From Pseudomonadota bacterium (GTDB taxonomy: Bacteria; Pseudomonadota; Alphaproteobacteria; Acetobacterales; Acetobacteraceae): a stretch of DNA of 15,899 nucleotides. A program made the translations under genes and the position numbers. The DNA is taken from the NCBI GenBank assembly GCA_021828605.1, contig JAJZEG010000119.1, positions 1-15,899 on the forward strand, in the 5' to 3' direction. Shown piece by piece: positions 1 through 7,398 of the stretch. Position 1 is the first letter of the stretch. Each line of letters starts with the position of its first letter. A model generated the notes under the pieces. It did not search any database. It saw only the letters and a program-made list of their open reading frames with translations, and was not told the origin of the DNA.

Positions 1-671
1 TTAATCACCGTCATTGAGCTTGATGCAACCATCGCACCAATGGCCGCACCACCGATGGCACACGCGCCCCGATCCCCGGACCCGCCGCCTTGCGCAGCGC
101 CGTGATCAATGCCGCCTTCGCCACCAAGCCAGGCAGCGCCTTGACCTTGCATAAAACCCAAGGCGATAATCATTTCATCGTCGCGGTCACCAAAATTACC
201 CCGCCGACCCTCAAACCCTACGCCACGATCAAGGCCGCCGTGCTCGCCGACTGGACCGCGCATCAGCTCGAACATGCGCAAAACATCGCCGCCGCCCAAT
301 TGCTGAGCGCGGTCAAATCCGGCCAAACCCTGACCCAGGCCGCGAGCACAGCCGGCCTGCCGGTCACCGTGGTCGGCCCGTTCGGGCGCAGCAAATTGCC
401 CAAGCCCCTGCCCAAGCAACTGCTCTCGATTTTGTTTTCGCTGAAAGTCGGCCAGCCAACCATGCTGCAAACCCCGATCGGCTTCATCGTGGCCACCGTC
501 ACCGCCATTGACGAACCCAAAGCCACCATCGCGAAAAACCTGCAAACCCGCCTCGGCATCGCGCTCGACAACACGATGCAAACGGTCGCCCTGCAAAGCT
601 TCGCCAGCGGCCTGCGCCAGCGCGATCATGTCAAAATCAACGATAAAACCCTGCGCCAAATCAGCTCGTAA
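1..671 (+). CDS. C-terminal part of PpiD/SurA-like periplasmic peptidylprolyl isomerase (5' end outside window, possible frameshift)
   Basis: The reading frame ending in TAA at 669-671 encodes about 215 residues resembling the region after the PPIC domain of alphaproteobacterial PpiD-type foldases. It has a DGTRAPIPGPAALRSAV block, then AAFATKPGSALTLHKT, an HFIVAVTKITPPTLKPYATIK stretch, an Ala/Gln-rich helical region and a VGPFGR motif near residue 125 of the visible part. Such proteins are inner-membrane-anchored, periplasmic folding factors; the catalytic domain would lie upstream. The frame is open only from about position 24: TGA occurs in frame at 15-17 and 21-23. Frame 1 over bases 1-30 reads LITVIELDAT, which fits the expected upstream segment, so one base may be missing around 15-30 (mutation or assembly error). 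The alternative is a short independent ORF from TTG at 90, which I think less likely because homology-like sequence continues upstream of it. trpE starts 43 bp downstream. Confidence 0.7.
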
Positions 672-705
672 GCGATCAACCTCCCGCCGATCCGCATGCC
701 CAACC

Positions 706-709
706 GGAG
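706..709 (+). promoter_or_regulatory. Ribosome binding site of trpE
   Basis: GGAG lies 5 bases before the ATG at 715. It decides the trpE start: the same frame is open back to 508, but the upstream part overlaps the ppiD-like gene in another frame and has no TrpE-like sequence. Confidence 0.7.
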
Positions 710-714
710 CCACA

Positions 715-2241
715 ATGGACGCCGCCACCGCCGATCATCACAGCAGTTTCATCGCCCGCTACACGACCAGCCCCGGCGCGCTGGTCTGGCGGGTGCTGGC
801 CGCTGATCTGATCACCCCGGTCGCGGCGTTCCTGCGCCTCGCCCACGGCAAGCCTTTTTCGCTCCTGCTGGAAAGTGTCGAAGGGGGTGCGGCGCGGGGT
901 CGTTATTCGGTGATCGCGTTTGCCCCGGATCTGATCTGGCGCTGCGAGGCCGGCGCGGTCAGCATCAACCGCACCGCCGATACCGCGCCCGACCAGTTCA
1001 CCGCCGATCCGACCGATGCCTTCACCAGCCTGCGGGCGCTGATCGCCGAAACCCGCCTGACCCTGCCCGAACATCTGCCGCCGATGACTGGCGGCCTGAT
1101 TGGATATTTGGGCTATGACATGGTCCGGCTGATGGAAACCCTGCCCGCCACCAACCCGGACGTGCTCGCCATCCCCGATGCGGTTATGATGCGCCCCGGA
1201 CTGTTCGCGATTTTTGACTCGGTGCGCGACGAAATCACCCTCGCCGCCCCGGCCTGGCAGCGCGACGGCATTAGCGCGCAAACTGCCTATGACGCCGCCA
1301 TCGCCCGGCTCGACGCCGCCGAGGCCGCCCTGGACCAACCGACCCCGCCGCTGCTCGGCTCAACCGCCCCCGCCGGACCACCGCGCTCGAACATGACCGA
1401 AGCGCAATTCAAATCCATGGTCCAACGCGGTCGCGACTACATCAATGCGGGCGATATTTTCCAGGTGGTCGCCAGCCAGCGTTTCGCGCTCGACTACACC
1501 GCTCCGCCTTTCGCCTTTTATCGCAGCCTGCGCCGGATCAACCCAGCGCCCTTCCTGTTTTTCCTTGATTTCGGCGCCTATCAGGCGGTCGGCTCCAGCC
1601 CGGAAATCCTGGTCCGCCTGCGCGATGACACCATCACCATCCGCCCGCTGGCGGGGACCCGCAAACGCGGTGCGACCCGCGCCGAGGACGAGGCGCTCGA
1701 AAATGAACTGCTCGAAGACCCCAAAGAACGCGCCGAACATTTGATGCTGCTCGACCTCGCCCGCAACGATGTCGGTCGCGTCGCCAAAATCGGCTCGGTC
1801 AAAGTCACCCAAAGCTTCGCCATCGAGCGGTTTTCCCATGTCATGCACATCTCCTCCACCGTCGAAGGCCAAATCCGCGACGATGCCGATGCGCTCGACG
1901 CCCTGATTGCCGGCTTTCCCGCCGGCACCTTGTCGGGGGCCCCCAAGGTGCGGGCAATGGAGATCATTGAGGAGTTTGAACCCTCGCGTCGGGGCCTGTA
2001 TGGCGGCTGCATCGGCTATTTCGCCGCCAACGGCACCATGGATACCTGCATCGCGCTGCGCACCGCCTTGATCAAGGATCAAACCCTCTATGTGCAATCC
2101 GGGGTGGGCATCGTCGCTGATTCCGACGACAATGCCGAATATGCCGAAAGCCTGCAAAAAGCCCGCGCTCTGTTCCGCGCCGCCGAAGATGCGCCGCTCT
2201 ATGTCAGTGGCAATACCGGCAGCAAGCGGGGTTCGCCATGA
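715..2241 (+). CDS. trpE: Anthranilate synthase component I (TrpE)
   Basis: This gene encodes the large subunit of anthranilate synthase, which converts chorismate to anthranilate using ammonia delivered by TrpG, the first committed step of tryptophan synthesis in the cytoplasm. The 508-residue product has normal TrpE length. The N-terminal domain carries LLLES at residues 50-54, the conserved motif of the tryptophan feedback site, so allosteric inhibition is expected. The C-terminal chorismate-binding domain shows [61 protein letters not shown] and GGCIGYF. The start at 715 follows a GGAG box. The stop TGA overlaps the ATG of the trpG-trpD gene (ATGA, 2238-2241), implying translational coupling of the two subunits. 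I saw no Trp-rich leader peptide or attenuator in the 43-bp gap upstream. Identification is secure. Confidence 0.97.
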   Translation: MDAATADHHSSFIARYTTSPGALVWRVLAADLITPVAAFLRLAHGKPFSLLLESVEGGAARGRYSVIAFAPDLIWRCEAGAVSINRTADTAPDQFTADPTDAFTSLRALIAETRLTLPEHLPPMTGGLIGYLGYDMVRLMETLPATNPDVLAIPDAVMMRPGLFAIFDSVRDEITLAAPAWQRDGISAQTAYDAAIARLDAAEAALDQPTPPLLGSTAPAGPPRSNMTEAQFKSMVQRGRDYINAGDIFQVVASQRFALDYTAPPFAFYRSLRRINPAPFLFFLDFGAYQAVGSSPEILVRLRDDTITIRPLAGTRKRGATRAEDEALENELLEDPKERAEHLMLLDLARNDVGRVAKIGSVKVTQSFAIERFSHVMHISSTVEGQIRDDADALDALIAGFPAGTLSGAPKVRAMEIIEEFEPSRRGLYGGCIGYFAANGTMDTCIALRTALIKDQTLYVQSGVGIVADSDDNAEYAESLQKARALFRAAEDAPLYVSGNTGSKRGSP

Positions 2242-3884
2242 TCCTGATTATCGATAATTATGACAGCTTCACCTTTAATTTGGTGCAGTTTTTCGGCGAT
2301 CTCGGCGCCGATTGCCTGGTGCGTCGCAACGACAAAATCACCCCTGACGACGTCCTGGCTTTGCGTCCCGAAGCCATCGTGCTGTCACCCGGACCCTGCA
2401 CCCCCAACGAGGCAGGTATCTGCCTTGATCTGATCCGCGCCGCCGCAGGCAAAATCCCGATCCTGGGCGTCTGCCTTGGCCATCAGGCGATTGGCCAGGC
2501 TTTTGGTGGCCAGGTGATCCGCGCGCCGCAGCCGATGCACGGCAAAATCGCCCCGATCCGCCATCAGAACAGCGATTTGTTCGCCGGTCTGCCCGATCCG
2601 TTCGAGGCGACCCGCTATCATTCATTGATCGTCGACCGCGACACCCTGCCCGCCACCCTGGTCCCCACCGCCTTCACCGAAGACGGGCTGATCATGGGCC
2701 TGCGCCATCGTGATTTGCCGATCTACGGGGTGCAATTCCACCCCGAAAGCATCGCCACCGCCCATGGCCATGCGTTGCTGCGTAATTTCCTGGCGCTGGC
2801 GCGCGGTCGCACCCAGGGCAATGCCGAAATCCTCGCTGACCTCAAGCCGGTGCTGGATCGCCTCGCCCGGGGCGACAGCCTCAGCGAGGAATTGGCCGAA
2901 GCGGCATTCGGTGCGATTATCGATGGCAAATCCAACGACGCCCAAATCGCGGGCATGCTGATGGCGATGCGGGTGCGCGGCGAAACCACCGCCGAACTGA
3001 CCGGTGCGGTGCGCGCGATGCGTGAACGGATGCGCCCGATTGCGGCGCCCGATGACGCCATCGATGTTTGCGGCACCGGCGGCGATGGGGTCGGCACGCT
3101 CAATATCTCCACCGCCGTCACCTTCCTGCTCGCCGGGCTCGGCGTGCCGGTGGCCAAGCACGGCAATCGCGCTCTCTCCTCGCGCGCGGGCGCCGCCGAT
3201 GTGCTCACCGCGCTTGGCGTGGTGGTCGAGCCGCCGTTCGAGCGCCTCTCAGCCATCCTGGCGGAAACCAACTGCGTGTTCCTGTTCGCACCACGCCACC
3301 ATGCCGGGCTGCGCCATGCCGGCGCCGCGCGCATCGCGCTCGGCACCCGCACGCTGTTCAACCTGCTCGGCCCGCTCGCCAACCCGGCCGGCGTGCGCCG
3401 CCAACTGATTGGCGTCTATGATCCGCGCTGGGCGCGCCCGCTGGCCGAAACCCTGGCCCAAACCGGCACGATCCGCGCGATGATCGTCCATGGCCAGGGG
3501 CTCGATGAACTCACCATCAGCGGTCCGAGCCAGATTATTTCGCTCGACGCCGGAAAAATCACCGAATTATCGATCACCCCCGAGGATGCCGGCCTGACCC
3601 GCGCCCCGCTCGCCGCCCTGATCGGCGGCGACGCCGCCCATAACGCCGCCGCCCTGATCGGCTTGCTCGATGGCGCGATCACCCCCTATCGTGACGCGGT
3701 GATCCTGAACGCCGCCGCTGCATTGATCATCGCCGGCCGCGCCGATGATTTTCGCGAAGCCGCCCGCCTGGCCGCCGGCAGCATCGATAGTGGTGCCGCC
3801 CGCAATGCCCTGGAAAAACTCCGCCGCGCCAGCGCCATAATGCAGCCGATGACAGCCCAGCCCATGACAGCATCGCACTCATGA
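2238..3884 (+). CDS. trpGD: Fused anthranilate synthase component II / anthranilate phosphoribosyltransferase (TrpG-TrpD)
   Basis: One 548-residue ORF carries two enzymes. Residues 1 to about 190 are a class I glutamine amidotransferase (TrpG): [22 protein letters not shown], nucleophile C79 in GVCLGHQ, and H168/E170 in GVQFHPES complete the triad. Residues about 197-535 are TrpD, which joins anthranilate to PRPP: helical N domain, CGTGGDG at 278-284 for phosphoribosyl binding, [32 protein letters not shown] and [10 protein letters not shown]. Both active-site sets look intact. The linker is only a few residues, and no in-frame stop or plausible second start marks the junction. Overall architecture is like enterobacterial TrpD (fused TrpG-D); many alphaproteobacteria keep separate genes or fuse TrpE with TrpG. 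The C-terminal tail contains a QPMTA duplication. It overlaps trpE and trpC by ATGA at its two ends. Confidence 0.96.
   Translation: MILIIDNYDSFTFNLVQFFGDLGADCLVRRNDKITPDDVLALRPEAIVLSPGPCTPNEAGICLDLIRAAAGKIPILGVCLGHQAIGQAFGGQVIRAPQPMHGKIAPIRHQNSDLFAGLPDPFEATRYHSLIVDRDTLPATLVPTAFTEDGLIMGLRHRDLPIYGVQFHPESIATAHGHALLRNFLALARGRTQGNAEILADLKPVLDRLARGDSLSEELAEAAFGAIIDGKSNDAQIAGMLMAMRVRGETTAELTGAVRAMRERMRPIAAPDDAIDVCGTGGDGVGTLNISTAVTFLLAGLGVPVAKHGNRALSSRAGAADVLTALGVVVEPPFERLSAILAETNCVFLFAPRHHAGLRHAGAARIALGTRTLFNLLGPLANPAGVRRQLIGVYDPRWARPLAETLAQTGTIRAMIVHGQGLDELTISGPSQIISLDAGKITELSITPEDAGLTRAPLAALIGGDAAHNAAALIGLLDGAITPYRDAVILNAAAALIIAGRADDFREAARLAAGSIDSGAARNALEKLRRASAIMQPMTAQPMTASHS
3843..3872 (+). repeat. 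Imperfect 15-bp tandem duplication at the 3' end of trpGD
   Basis: Two adjacent 15-base units (3843-3857 and 3858-3872) match at 13 of 15 positions and encode QPMTA twice in the last residues of the TrpGD protein, just before the ATGA junction with trpC. The frame is kept. The tail lies outside the TrpD fold as far as I can judge. Confidence 0.6.
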
Positions 3885-4702
3885 CCGACCGAACCGATAT
3901 TCTCGCCGAAATCTGCGCCAATACCCGCGCCGAAGTCGCGCGCCGCGCTCAGGAACAATCGCTCGATGATATCAAAGCCCGCGCCGCCGACGCGCCGCCG
4001 ACGCGCGGCTTCGCCCGCGCCTTGATGGACGCCGCCGCCTGTGGTCGCACCGGCCTGATCGCCGAGATTAAAAAAGCCTCGCCCTCTGCGGGCCTGATTC
4101 GCCCCGATTTCGACCCCGCCGCCATCGCCCGCGCCTATCGCGATGCCGGGGCGGTCTGTCTCTCGGTGCTCACCGACCAAACCTATTTCCAAGGCAGCGC
4201 CACTCACCTCACCGATGCGCGCAACGCCGTCGATTTGCCGATCCTGCGCAAGGATTTCATTCTGACCGACTGGCAAATCTATGAAAGCCGCGCGCTGGGT
4301 GCGGATTGTATTCTGCTGATCATGGCCGCCCTCACCGATGATGAAGCCCGCGACTTCGAAGCCCTCGCCACCGGCCTCGATATGAGCGTGCTGGTCGAAA
4401 TCCATAACCAAGCCGAACTCGACCGCGCTCTGGGCCTCCAAGCCCGGCTGATTGGCATTAATAACCGCGACCTGACCACCATGGTCACCGATATCGGCGT
4501 CGCCGAACGCCTCGCCCCGCAAATCCCGCCCGAACGCTTTGTGGTCGGCGAAAGCGGCATCCGCACCTTTGCCGACATCCAACGCCTCGCCGCTGCGGGC
4601 GTCCAAGGCGTGCTGGTCGGCGAAAGCCTGATGCGCCAGCCGGACATTAAAATCGCCACCCAAGCCCTGCTCGGCCTACCCGCCATGAGCCCCGCGCCAT
4701 GA
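3881..4702 (+). CDS. trpC: Indole-3-glycerol phosphate synthase (TrpC)
   Basis: The product closes the indole ring, turning carboxyphenylamino-deoxyribulose phosphate into indole-3-glycerol phosphate. The 273 residues form one (beta/alpha)8 barrel with family motifs in order: [13 protein letters not shown] (61-73), LRKDFI with K124, LVEIHN with E173, INNRDL (193-198), VVGESGI (221-227) and [10 protein letters not shown] (243-252). It is a single-domain TrpC; no TrpF (PRA isomerase) domain is fused, unlike in enterobacteria, so trpF must be elsewhere. The ATG overlaps the trpGD stop (ATGA). The C terminus, AMSPAP, is formed by a 14-bp tandem duplication that appears to have created a new stop 10 bp before moaC. 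Confidence 0.96.
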   Translation: MTDRTDILAEICANTRAEVARRAQEQSLDDIKARAADAPPTRGFARALMDAAACGRTGLIAEIKKASPSAGLIRPDFDPAAIARAYRDAGAVCLSVLTDQTYFQGSATHLTDARNAVDLPILRKDFILTDWQIYESRALGADCILLIMAALTDDEARDFEALATGLDMSVLVEIHNQAELDRALGLQARLIGINNRDLTTMVTDIGVAERLAPQIPPERFVVGESGIRTFADIQRLAAAGVQGVLVGESLMRQPDIKIATQALLGLPAMSPAP

Positions 4703-4707
4703 GCCCC
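4681..4707 (+). repeat. Tandem duplication (13-nt identical units, 14-nt period) at the trpC/moaC junction
   Basis: CGCCATGAGCCCC occurs at 4681-4693 and again at 4695-4707. Because the period is not a multiple of three, the second copy is read in a different frame and supplies the present trpC stop (4700-4702). With one copy removed, trpC would read through to the TGA at 4714-4716, giving an ATGA overlap with the moaC start at 4713. Confidence 0.85.
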
Positions 4708-4712
4708 ACATC

Positions 4713-5201
4713 ATGACCCTCACCCATCTCGATGCCAGCGGCGCCGCCCACATGGTCGATGTCAGCGCCAAACCCGCCACCGAGCGCACCGCCAGCGCCG
4801 CCTGCACCATCCTGATGCAGCCCGAAACCCTTGATCTGCTCCGTTCCGGCACCGCCAAAAAAGGCGACGCCCTCGCCACCGCCCGGATCGCGGGCATCAT
4901 GGCGGCCAAACGCACCGCCGAGCTGATCCCGCTCTGCCACCCGATTTTTCTCTCCTCAATCGCCATCGACCTCACCGCCGATCCCGCTTTGCCCGGCATT
5001 GCCATCCTTGCCACCGTGCGCACCACCGGCCCCACTGGCGTTGAAATGGAGGCGCTCACCGCCGCCTCGGTCGCCGCCCTTACCCTCTATGATATGCTCA
5101 AAGCCGCCGACCGCGCGATGCGGATCGAGGGCTTGCACGTCACCCATAAATCCGGCGGTAAATCCGGCGATTTTTCCGCACCCAATTTTCCTGCACCATG
5201 A
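4713..5201 (+). CDS. moaC: Cyclic pyranopterin monophosphate synthase (MoaC)
   Basis: MoaC acts after the radical SAM enzyme MoaA and forms cyclic pyranopterin monophosphate, the first stable intermediate of molybdenum cofactor synthesis. The 162-residue length is normal. Diagnostic stretches are [14 protein letters not shown] (14-27), [18 protein letters not shown] (60-77), [14 protein letters not shown] (104-117) and YDMLKAADR (126-134), where D127 and K130 match the catalytic Asp and Lys of the family, then KSGGKSG near the end. The ATG at 4713 lacks a clear Shine-Dalgarno box and sits 10 bp after trpC, so translation probably depends on coupling. The stop overlaps moeA by ATGA (5198-5201). 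moaA is not in the window. Confidence 0.97.
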   Translation: MTLTHLDASGAAHMVDVSAKPATERTASAACTILMQPETLDLLRSGTAKKGDALATARIAGIMAAKRTAELIPLCHPIFLSSIAIDLTADPALPGIAILATVRTTGPTGVEMEALTAASVAALTLYDMLKAADRAMRIEGLHVTHKSGGKSGDFSAPNFPAP

Positions 5202-6397
5202 TTTCGGTTTCCGAGGCCCGCGCGCAAATCCTCGCCCATCTTCGCCCGACCCAGGCGGAAATCATCCCGCTGAGCGCCGCCACCCACCGCATTCTCGCCG
5301 CCCCGGTCGCCGCGCGCCTGACCCAACCGCCGCATGATCTCTCCGCCATGGACGGATTTGCACTCCGCGCCGCCGACGCGCAGCAGCCGCTCACTTTGAT
5401 CGGCGAAGCCCCGGCTGGCCACCCATTCGCGGGCGAAATCGGCCCCGGCCAAGCCGTGCGGCTCTATACCGGCAGCGTGGTGCCCGCTGGCGCGGATTGC
5501 GTGATGCTCCAGGAAGACGCCACCGTGGCGGGCGATCAGGTGCGGTTCAGCATTTCTGCCAAACTCGGCAAACATATTCGCCGTCAAGGCCAGGATTTCA
5601 GCACCGGCGAGATCCTGCTCACCCCTGGCACCCGCCTGACCCCGCGCGCCATCGGCCTCGCCGCCGCCGCCAATCACCCCTGGCTCAGTGTTCACCGTCA
5701 ACCCATCATCGCGATCCTGGCGACAGGCGATGAAATCGCCCTTCCCGGCACGCCGATCCCCCCCGGCGGGATTATCAGCTCCAACGCCCATGCGCTTGCT
5801 GGCTTCATTCGCAACCAAGGGGGGATACCGCTGATCCTGCCCATCGCCGCCGATCAGCGCGACGCCATTGCCGCCGCCGCCGCCGGTGCGGCCCATGCCG
5901 ATCTGCTGATCACCACCGGCGGTGCGAGTGTCGGCGCGCATGATCTGGTGCGCGCAGCCCTCGCCGAGCACGGTTTCGACCAAAATTTCTGGACCATCGC
6001 GATGCGCCCCGGCAAACCGCTAATGTTCGGCCATCTCGGCGCCCTGCCGGTGCTCGGCCTGCCCGGCAATCCCGTTTCCGCCTTGATTTGCGCCCTGCTC
6101 TTTGCCGCCCCCGCCATCCAGCGCCTCAGCGGCCTGCCCGGTAATCCACCCACCACCAGCCTTGCTATCACCACCACCGCCCTACCGGCCAATGACCACC
6201 GCGCCGATCACCTGCGCGCCTGCCTCACCCGCCACGCTGACGGCACCCTGCACGTCACCCCGTTCACCACCCAAGATTCCGCGATGATGCGCCGCCTCAC
6301 CCAAGCCGACGCGCTCCTGCTCCGTGCCCCGAACGCCCCCGCGATCCAAGCCGGCACCACCGTCGAGATCATCGACCTCCACCATAACGGCTTGTAA
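5198..6397 (+). CDS. moeA: Molybdopterin molybdotransferase (MoeA)
   Basis: MoeA inserts molybdate into adenylylated molybdopterin, the last general step of molybdenum cofactor synthesis. The 399-residue protein shows AMDGFAL near residue 50, [13 protein letters not shown] near 100, RRQGQDF near 128, ILATGDE near 175, the MoCF-binding-type segment [13 protein letters not shown] near 245, [10 protein letters not shown] and [10 protein letters not shown] near 275-295, and a C-terminal beta domain ending [11 protein letters not shown]. Length and motif order match single-domain bacterial MoeA. It is the last gene of the trp-moa operon here. Its TAA stop (6395-6397) lies inside a palindrome shared with the converging nudC gene. 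Confidence 0.96.
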   Translation: MISVSEARAQILAHLRPTQAEIIPLSAATHRILAAPVAARLTQPPHDLSAMDGFALRAADAQQPLTLIGEAPAGHPFAGEIGPGQAVRLYTGSVVPAGADCVMLQEDATVAGDQVRFSISAKLGKHIRRQGQDFSTGEILLTPGTRLTPRAIGLAAAANHPWLSVHRQPIIAILATGDEIALPGTPIPPGGIISSNAHALAGFIRNQGGIPLILPIAADQRDAIAAAAAGAAHADLLITTGGASVGAHDLVRAALAEHGFDQNFWTIAMRPGKPLMFGHLGALPVLGLPGNPVSALICALLFAAPAIQRLSGLPGNPPTTSLAITTTALPANDHRADHLRACLTRHADGTLHVTPFTTQDSAMMRRLTQADALLLRAPNAPAIQAGTTVEIIDLHHNGL

Positions 6398-6414
6398 GTT
6401 TATAAACTTGCGAG
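6391..6414. terminator. Palindrome shared by the convergent moeA and nudC 3' ends (possible bidirectional terminator)
   Basis: AAGTTTATAAACTT at 6396-6409 is a perfect 14-bp palindrome in otherwise GC-rich DNA. Read as + strand RNA, the symmetry extends to 12 pairs (6391-6414) with two G-U pairs. It contains the moeA stop (6395-6397) and the nudC stop (complement of 6400-6402). There is no loop and no clear following T-run, so a classical intrinsic terminator is not certain. A protein-binding dyad is the alternative. Confidence 0.45.
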
Positions 6415-7320
6415 AAATTGCTCAATCAGGTGGCGGGCGATGGAGTCGCGGGGTGGCAGGCTGAAGCCTTGGGCGTGACGGTCGGCGATATCGGCTGGGG
6501 TGAACCAGCGCGCCGCGCGCATTTCGCTGGTATCGAGGGTGATGTGGTCGCTGGTGGCTTCGGCGCGAAAGCCGAGCATGAGTGAGGCGGGGAACGGCCA
6601 GGGTTGGCTTGCTTCATAGGTGACCGCGCCGATCTGCACGCCAACTTCCTCGAACACTTCGCGGCGGACGGTTTCTTCGAGGCTTTCGCCGGGTTCGACG
6701 AAGCCAGCGAGGGTGGAAAAAAAGTTCCGATCAATCGGGAATTTGTGCGATTGGCCGAGGAGTAGCCGGTCCTCGCGATGCACTAACATAATGACCGCAG
6801 GGTCGGTGCGCGGGAAATGTTCGGCCTCGCAGCCGGTGCAGCGCATCACGTGACCGGCGCGTTCGGGCGTGCAGGCCGCCCCGCACAGGCCGCAAAACTG
6901 GTGACGCGCCTGCCACCAGAGCAGGCCGCGTGCGGTGGCGAGCAGACCCGCCTCGCTGCGCGGCAGCAAGGTGGCAACGGTGCGCAGTTCGGCAAATTTG
7001 CCATGCGAGCGGGTCAAAGCCGCGCTGGGATCGGGATGGCGCGATAGGTCGGCTGCAAAAATCGGACGGTTGTGCCACAGGCCGAGAAATACCGAGGGGT
7101 TGTTGGTCAAAGGCCGGGCATCGAGCACGATACGGGCGGTATCGGCGTTGGAATCGGCCTCGGTTTCGATCAGCAACTGGCCGCGCCAATAGGCGATCCA
7201 GCCGGTGGCGGGATCGGCCTCGGCATTGTCGATCCAGTCGGCATTTTCGCGCAAAGCGCCAGCGCGGTCGAGACCGGACTCGGTATAGAGCAAAGCACGA
7301 TTCTGCGTGGTTTCGAGCAT
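6400..7320 (-). CDS. nudC: NAD(+)/NADH diphosphatase, NudC-type Nudix hydrolase with zinc ribbon
   Basis: The enzyme hydrolyses NAD(H) to NMN(H) plus AMP; in other bacteria NudC also removes NAD caps from RNA 5' ends. The 306-residue product has an N-terminal NUDIX-like domain, a zinc ribbon with C143, C146, C161 and C164 (FCGLCG and RCTGCEAEHFPRTDP), and a canonical Nudix box spanning residues 206-228 (GFVEPG, then REVFEEVGV). The motif SQPWPFPASLM (238-248) separates NudC-type NADH pyrophosphatases from other Nudix enzymes. The start at 7320 has no strong ribosome binding site. It lies 78 bp downstream of mutL on the same strand, so co-transcription is possible. Its stop falls in the palindrome next to moeA. 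Confidence 0.93.
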   Translation of the reverse strand: MLETTQNRALLYTESGLDRAGALRENADWIDNAEADPATGWIAYWRGQLLIETEADSNADTARIVLDARPLTNNPSVFLGLWHNRPIFAADLSRHPDPSAALTRSHGKFAELRTVATLLPRSEAGLLATARGLLWWQARHQFCGLCGAACTPERAGHVMRCTGCEAEHFPRTDPAVIMLVHREDRLLLGQSHKFPIDRNFFSTLAGFVEPGESLEETVRREVFEEVGVQIGAVTYEASQPWPFPASLMLGFRAEATSDHITLDTSEMRAARWFTPADIADRHAQGFSLPPRDSIARHLIEQFLASL

Positions 7321-7398
7321 CGACGTTCAGTGACATTAGGGCGCGTTAAACGCAAGGTGACGCAAGGGTAATGCCGCAGAAGGAGTTGATTAGGGCAA

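Noticed and set aside
508..714. Long in-frame extension upstream of trpE
   Set aside because: It overlaps the ppiD-like gene in another frame, has Ser/Arg/Pro-rich shadow composition and no TrpE similarity; a GGAG box supports the ATG at 715.
672..714. Possible trp attenuator or leader peptide before trpE
   Set aside because: The gap is 43 bp, with no short ORF rich in Trp codons and no hairpin plus T-run.
1360..2157. 265-codon open frame on the - strand opposite trpE
   Set aside because: Gly/Asp/Ala-rich shadow translation without a family signature.
3686..4663. 325-codon open frame on the - strand opposite trpC and the end of trpGD
   Set aside because: Shadow of trpC; no recognisable motif and no ribosome binding site.
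5087..5983. 298-codon open frame on the - strand opposite moaC/moeA
   Set aside because: Shadow of two well-supported genes.
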